Positions 4,359 to 5,803 of a DNA stretch of 5,803 nucleotides are shown here, in pieces; the first letter of the stretch is position 1; the number at the start of each line of letters is the position of its first letter. Source of the DNA: Desulfobulbaceae bacterium (GTDB lineage Bacteria > Desulfobacterota > Desulfobulbia > Desulfobulbales > Desulfobulbaceae). The DNA is taken from assembly GCA_011322715.1 (NCBI GenBank), contig DRLX01000566.1, positions 1 through 5,803 of the forward strand, read 5' to 3'. The position numbers were made by a program, and so were the translations under genes. The notes under the pieces were generated by a model. The model had not been told where the DNA came from. It saw only the letters and a list, made by a program, of their open reading frames with translations, and did not search any database.

Positions 4359-5803
4359 GCGCAGGGTTGCTTCAGGAGAGAGTTTATCTTGCGGACAATG
4401 TTGGAGGTGCCGTCCTCAATGACCTGTCCTGTTTTCTCGACCAGGGCCTGATTGATGGTCCTGGAAAGTTCGTCCTGCGTTGCATCGGTGGGTACCACGA
4501 TCTCCCTGAGACCGGTCTGCCTGTAAAAGCATCGGGCATCGCGGCAATGGTCAGCGGAAAACGCCCAGGTTACCGGGTAGGCATCCAGGGCAAGGGCCTC
4601 GTAAAAAGAAACGCCAAATCCGCTTAAAAACACACGGCTTCTCGCTATAAGGTAATGAAAATCAGGACGTTGCCGCTCAATAATGTGAACAGTAAGATCA
4701 GTTGCTGCAGAAAATTTCTTGATGATATCTCTTTGCCACTCGTGATGCAGGTACGCCAGTAGATCAATGTTTTTGGGAATCTTCCGGTCTGTCAGCCTGC
4801 TGATTTCCCTGCGAAGTATCACATAGTCGCGTCCTGTAAGAATTTCAGGTTTCCCATCAGCGGACTGGCTTTCGGGAACTTGTCCTGTAACACCAGGAAT
4901 AATGACAAGGTCCGATTCCCTGGTCCAGTCATCAAGCCGGTCGATGATTACGACCCTTGAACTTTCGGGAAACCTCTGTCTCCACCCCGGTGGCAGATTG
5001 TTCTGGCAATTCAGGTCCAGGATAACCAGGTCAAAGGAGGCAAGCCAGGTGGTATTCCCGGGGCCGGAGAGACCAAGGAGTTCGACGGGATTTTTTCCAT
5101 CGTACATTGGCAGGGATACGGAGCGGTCTGTCGTGTCTTTATCCTTTGACAGTACCCGGAGTCCGACCGTCTCCAGGGAGTTTGTCGCCTCCTGGTCGGT
5201 TACCAGGAAGGTGACCGGCCATCCAAGCCGTTCCGTGATCTGCAACGCCAATTCACGGCTCCGCATGAGATGCCCGTAACCGTATTTTTCGCCGGCATCT
5301 ACCACCATGAGGACCTTCCTGTCGATTTCTCCCACACCTTTCTGGTGGACATGGCTGTTGATGGTTAGAAGGGATTGATCCTGCCGCAGGAGGTTGACGG
5401 CCGCAGGAAGGCTGTAGGTGGAGCCGCTGGCTGCAAGGGTGTTGTGCACTACATTATGGAATTCAAGATCCGCCCAGGTATCTATTGAATAACGATGATG
5501 AAACGGGGCATAGAGGTCTTTTTGAAGCGCGATCCTATGACAGGTGAAAAGATCAGGACACTGGTGGAGGATCGGAAAATGGTGTTCCTTCAGAGCCGGC
5601 CGGTCCGACAGGTCATCGGCACGCTGCCAGGTCTTGATCCTGGCAACCGAGATACCCTGCAAGGCCGGCCGGTGGCCCTGGCTGTCTGGTTTGGCCGCGA
5701 CAAAGTCTGCCTCCGGGTGGGACTTGAGTGACGAGATCAGCAGATCGATGGCCGGGGCATGGATTAATGGACAGTCGCCACTGACAAGCACGCATATCTC
5801 CGC
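4355..5803 (-). CDS. Fused cytidylyltransferase / PseG-like UDP-sugar hydrolase (SpsF-SpsG-like), 5' end outside window
   Basis: Bifunctional nonulosonic acid enzyme, cut at its N-terminus by the window edge. The frame stays open to base 5803. The first visible residues read AEICVLVSGDCPLI, so the GTG at 5791 is an internal Val, not the start. GDCPLI is the metal/nucleotide-binding motif of the SpsF/NeuA/KdsB-like cytidylyltransferase fold; the earlier nucleotide-binding loop lies outside the window. This domain fills roughly visible residues 1-155. A second domain (about 160-482) matches PseG/SpsG: VVDAGEKYGYGHLMRSRELA carries the G-x-GH-xx-R signature, with His178 aligning to the catalytic His of PseG. 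Further matches are VVIIDRLDDW, DYVILRREI (PseG LLRpeF-like) and FLSGFGVSFYEALAL (GT-B-like sugar-nucleotide loop). In known pathways PseG removes UDP from a 2,4-diacetamido-trideoxyhexose and PseF makes the CMP-sugar, so one chain would act before and after the synthase encoded next. It ends in an ATGA overlap with that gene. Family assignment is firm; the exact sugar is unknown. Confidence 0.85.
   Translation of the reverse strand, partial: AEICVLVSGDCPLIHAPAIDLLISSLKSHPEADFVAAKPDSQGHRPALQGISVARIKTWQRADDLSDRPALKEHHFPILHQCPDLFTCHRIALQKDLYAPFHHRYSIDTWADLEFHNVVHNTLAASGSTYSLPAAVNLLRQDQSLLTINSHVHQKGVGEIDRKVLMVVDAGEKYGYGHLMRSRELALQITERLGWPVTFLVTDQEATNSLETVGLRVLSKDKDTTDRSVSLPMYDGKNPVELLGLSGPGNTTWLASFDLVILDLNCQNNLPPGWRQRFPESSRVVIIDRLDDWTRESDLVIIPGVTGQVPESQSADGKPEILTGRDYVILRREISRLTDRKIPKNIDLLAYLHHEWQRDIIKKFSAATDLTVHIIERQRPDFHYLIARSRVFLSGFGVSFYEALALDAYPVTWAFSADHCRDARCFYRQTGLREIVVPTDATQDELSRTINQALVEKTGQVIEDGTSNIVRKINSLLKQPCA

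Noticed and set aside
4902..5279. Plus-strand open frame of 125 codons opposite the fused hydrolase gene
   Set aside because: It overlaps well-supported coding sequence on the other strand; its Ser/Arg-rich translation is typical of a shadow frame.
5789..5791. GTG as the start codon of the rightmost gene
   Set aside because: The frame continues upstream to the window edge and the upstream residues (AEIC) complete the conserved strand leading into the GDCPL motif, so the GTG is an internal Val codon.
1..5803. CRISPR arrays, tRNA or rRNA genes, transposase genes
   Set aside because: No regularly spaced direct repeats, no tRNA-like cloverleaf sequence and no transposase motifs were seen on either strand.

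Overview
The window is a compact, single-strand gene run. Five protein-coding genes all read on the minus strand, so transcription runs from the right edge toward the left. They look like part of a surface-glycan cluster built around a nonulosonic (sialic-acid-like) sugar. The chemistry (PseG-like hydrolase, NeuB/SpsE-like synthase, cytidylyltransferase) points to a bacterium decorating flagellin, LPS or another cell-surface glycan. I cannot name the organism. The mixed composition (about 50-60% G+C on the right, under 30% in places on the left) and the unusual domain fusions fit an environmental Gram-negative such as a proteobacterium or Desulfobacterota member, but this is only an impression.

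Layout in transcription order. (1) 5803-4355: a fused SpsF-SpsG-like protein, cytidylyltransferase followed by a PseG-like UDP-sugar hydrolase, cut by the window edge. (2) 4358-3516: a NeuB/SpsE-family synthase without the C-terminal SAF domain, coupled to gene 1 by an ATGA overlap. (3) 3426-2518: a class I SAM-dependent methyltransferase with a Cys-containing N-terminus. (4) 2429-1233: a second fusion, a degenerate cytidylyltransferase-like domain followed by a class I methyltransferase. (5) 1081-209: a PAPS-dependent sulfotransferase in very AT-rich DNA. Intergenic gaps are 89, 88 and 151 bp after the overlapping first pair. Bases 1-208 hold no convincing gene.

How they may work together (inference). 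The hydrolase domain would strip UDP from a 2,4-diamino-hexose-type precursor, the synthase would condense the free sugar with phosphoenolpyruvate, and the cytidylyltransferase domain would make the CMP-activated acid. The early dehydratase, aminotransferase and acetyltransferase steps and the glycosyltransferases are not in the window. The two methyltransferases and the sulfotransferase would modify the sugar or the finished glycan, giving a methylated and sulfated nonulosonate-containing structure.

The most unusual points are the two cytidylyltransferase fusions (one intact at its GDCPL motif, one with that Asp replaced), the SAF-less synthase, and a sharp fall in G+C that coincides with the domain junction of the second fusion and continues through the sulfotransferase. 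Together these suggest a mosaic locus assembled by domain shuffling and horizontal transfer.
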